DNA from: an uncultured Mollicutes bacterium
Lineage (GTDB): Bacteria; Bacillota_I; Bacilli_A; UBA3375
Length of the DNA: 14,294 nt
Direction: 5' to 3'
Assembly: GCA_947313935.1 (NCBI GenBank)
Contig: CAMZNW010000205.1
Coordinates: forward strand, 1-14,294
The translations under genes were made by a program, and so were the position numbers. This document shows, in pieces, positions 13,272-14,294 of the stretch; the stretch's first letter is position 1; every line of letters begins with the position of its first letter. The notes below the pieces were generated by a model. The model made no database searches, was not told the DNA's origin, and saw only the letters and a program-made list of their open reading frames with translations.

Positions 13272-14294
13272 ATGGATGATTTAAATTTAAAAGAAGTATT
13301 AATATTTGGAATGGGAATTAGTGGACCAAATATAGTTAATTTATTTGAGGAACGTGGAATTAGTTTCAAAATAGTTGATGATCAAAAAAGTGGTTATTAT
13401 AAAAAACATAAAATATATTCAACAGTTGAAATATTACAAATGAATTTATACATAGATGTAATTATCAAAAGTCCAGGGATTAAATACAATCACCCACTAC
13501 TTACTTTTTATGAAAATGTAAAAATAATTAATGATATTGAAATTGCTTATTATATAGCAAAAGAAAGAAATATTAAAATAATTGCAATTACAGGAACAAA
13601 TGGAAAAACATCAACAACAACTTTTTTAACTAGATTATTAAATTTTAATAATTATAAAGCTTATTCATGTGGAAATATAGGAGTATCTGCTTTAGAAGTC
13701 TTAGATAAAGAAAAAATAATTGATTATTTAGTGATGGAATTATCTTCTTTTCAATTAAAAGCAATTGATAAATTTCAAAGTGATTATGCATTTTTTTTGA
13801 ATTTTACTCCTGATCATTTAGATTATCATATTAATATGGAAGATTATTTTGCATCAAAATTAAATATTGTTAAAAATGGCACTAAATCTAATTATTTTTT
13901 TATTAGTCAAGAAATTGAATATAAAACTGAAAAATTAACTTTATTAAAAAATGATATAAATATTAAGTTAGAAAATGATGTTGATTTTTGTGGGGTTTCA
14001 TATAATAATGTTTTATTAGTATATCAATTTTGTAAAGTTATAGGTATTAATCCATATACTATCTTAGATTTATTTAATAATAATTATTTACCATTAGAAC
14101 ATCGATTGGAATATATTGGAGAAATAAATGGGATTAAATATATTAATGATTCAAAGGCAACTAATGTGGAATCAACAAAATCTGCATTATCTCAATTAAA
14201 TAATATTATTTTAATTGTAGGTGGGTTTGATAAACATGAAGATATGCATCAATTGGAAGGGTATTTAGAGAATGTAAAATATGTTATTGCTTAT
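13272..14294 (+). CDS. murD: UDP-N-acetylmuramoyl-L-alanine:D-glutamate ligase MurD (3' end missing)
   Basis: MurD adds D-glutamate to UDP-MurNAc-L-Ala in the cytosolic stage of peptidoglycan synthesis. The first 341 codons are present and stay open to the right edge. Seen in order are a Rossmann-like N-terminal segment VLIFGMGISG (9-18), the ATP-binding loop GTNGKTST at 108-115, ELSSFQL at 156-162, TPDHLDYH at 179-186, the likely carbamylated lysine K196, EHRLE at 276-280, NDSKATN at 292-298 and GGFDK at 317-321. The distance from K196 to the EHR motif, 81 residues, seems short for MurD, and the usual G-x-HN-x2-N helix start reads GVSYNNVL (241-248). The ATG has GAGG 7 bases upstream and follows its own promoter. 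NDSKATN makes MurD more likely than the other Mur ligases. Confidence 0.92.
   Translation, partial: MDDLNLKEVLIFGMGISGPNIVNLFEERGISFKIVDDQKSGYYKKHKIYSTVEILQMNLYIDVIIKSPGIKYNHPLLTFYENVKIINDIEIAYYIAKERNIKIIAITGTNGKTSTTTFLTRLLNFNNYKAYSCGNIGVSALEVLDKEKIIDYLVMELSSFQLKAIDKFQSDYAFFLNFTPDHLDYHINMEDYFASKLNIVKNGTKSNYFFISQEIEYKTEKLTLLKNDINIKLENDVDFCGVSYNNVLLVYQFCKVIGINPYTILDLFNNNYLPLEHRLEYIGEINGIKYINDSKATNVESTKSALSQLNNIILIVGGFDKHEDMHQLEGYLENVKYVIAY

Overview
This is a very AT-rich bacterial chromosome segment, roughly a quarter G+C or less by eye. Its gene content and order point to a low-GC Bacillota (Firmicutes). The best guess is a peptidoglycan-bearing lineage such as Erysipelotrichia, but the lineage is inferred from synteny and composition, not from a marker gene. 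A standard code is indicated: Trp is TGG, and TGA is neither used as a sense codon nor as the stop of any complete gene. Nearly all of the window is core housekeeping DNA, with no mobile element, CRISPR array, tRNA or rRNA visible.

Left block (1-5664, all +): the C-terminal end of a PASTA Ser/Thr kinase (prkC), then rsgA (ribosome-assembly GTPase), rpe (pentose phosphate), rsmG (16S rRNA methyltransferase), a Noc-position ParB-like protein, parA/soj, parB/spo0J and an MscS-type channel. Genes overlap or are separated by 1-8 bases and end at one strong bidirectional hairpin terminator, so this looks like one long operon. It joins two clusters that are separate in Bacillus subtilis (prkC-cpgA-rpe and rsmG-noc-soj-spo0J). 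The Noc-position protein has lost the CTP-binding motifs that the neighbouring ParB keeps.

Middle block (5690-8320): a minus-strand 12-TM MFS transporter, a plus-strand RodA/FtsW-type SEDS glycosyltransferase, and a minus-strand single-cluster 4Fe-4S ferredoxin with a GTG start. A second bidirectional terminator lies between rodA and the ferredoxin. A 584-base gap (8321-8904) then holds a possible decayed or frameshifted small membrane-protein gene, a 40-base hairpin and the promoter of the next operon.

Right block (8853-14294, all +): a good promoter drives cdaA-cdaR-glmM (c-di-AMP synthase, its YbbR-domain regulator and phosphoglucosamine mutase), overlapping by 8 bases at each junction, followed by an unrecognised highly charged helical protein with 39-bp tandem repeats and a terminator. 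murD begins from its own promoter and runs off the right edge. The block links c-di-AMP signalling to cell-wall precursor synthesis: GlmM makes GlcN-1-P, CdaA/CdaR/GlmM form a known regulatory complex, and MurD and the RodA-type enzyme act later in the wall pathway.

I do not see an obviously new multi-gene system. The most interesting items are the degenerate Noc-like ParB, the repeat-bearing coiled-coil/charged-helix gene between glmM and murD, and the relic upstream of cdaA.
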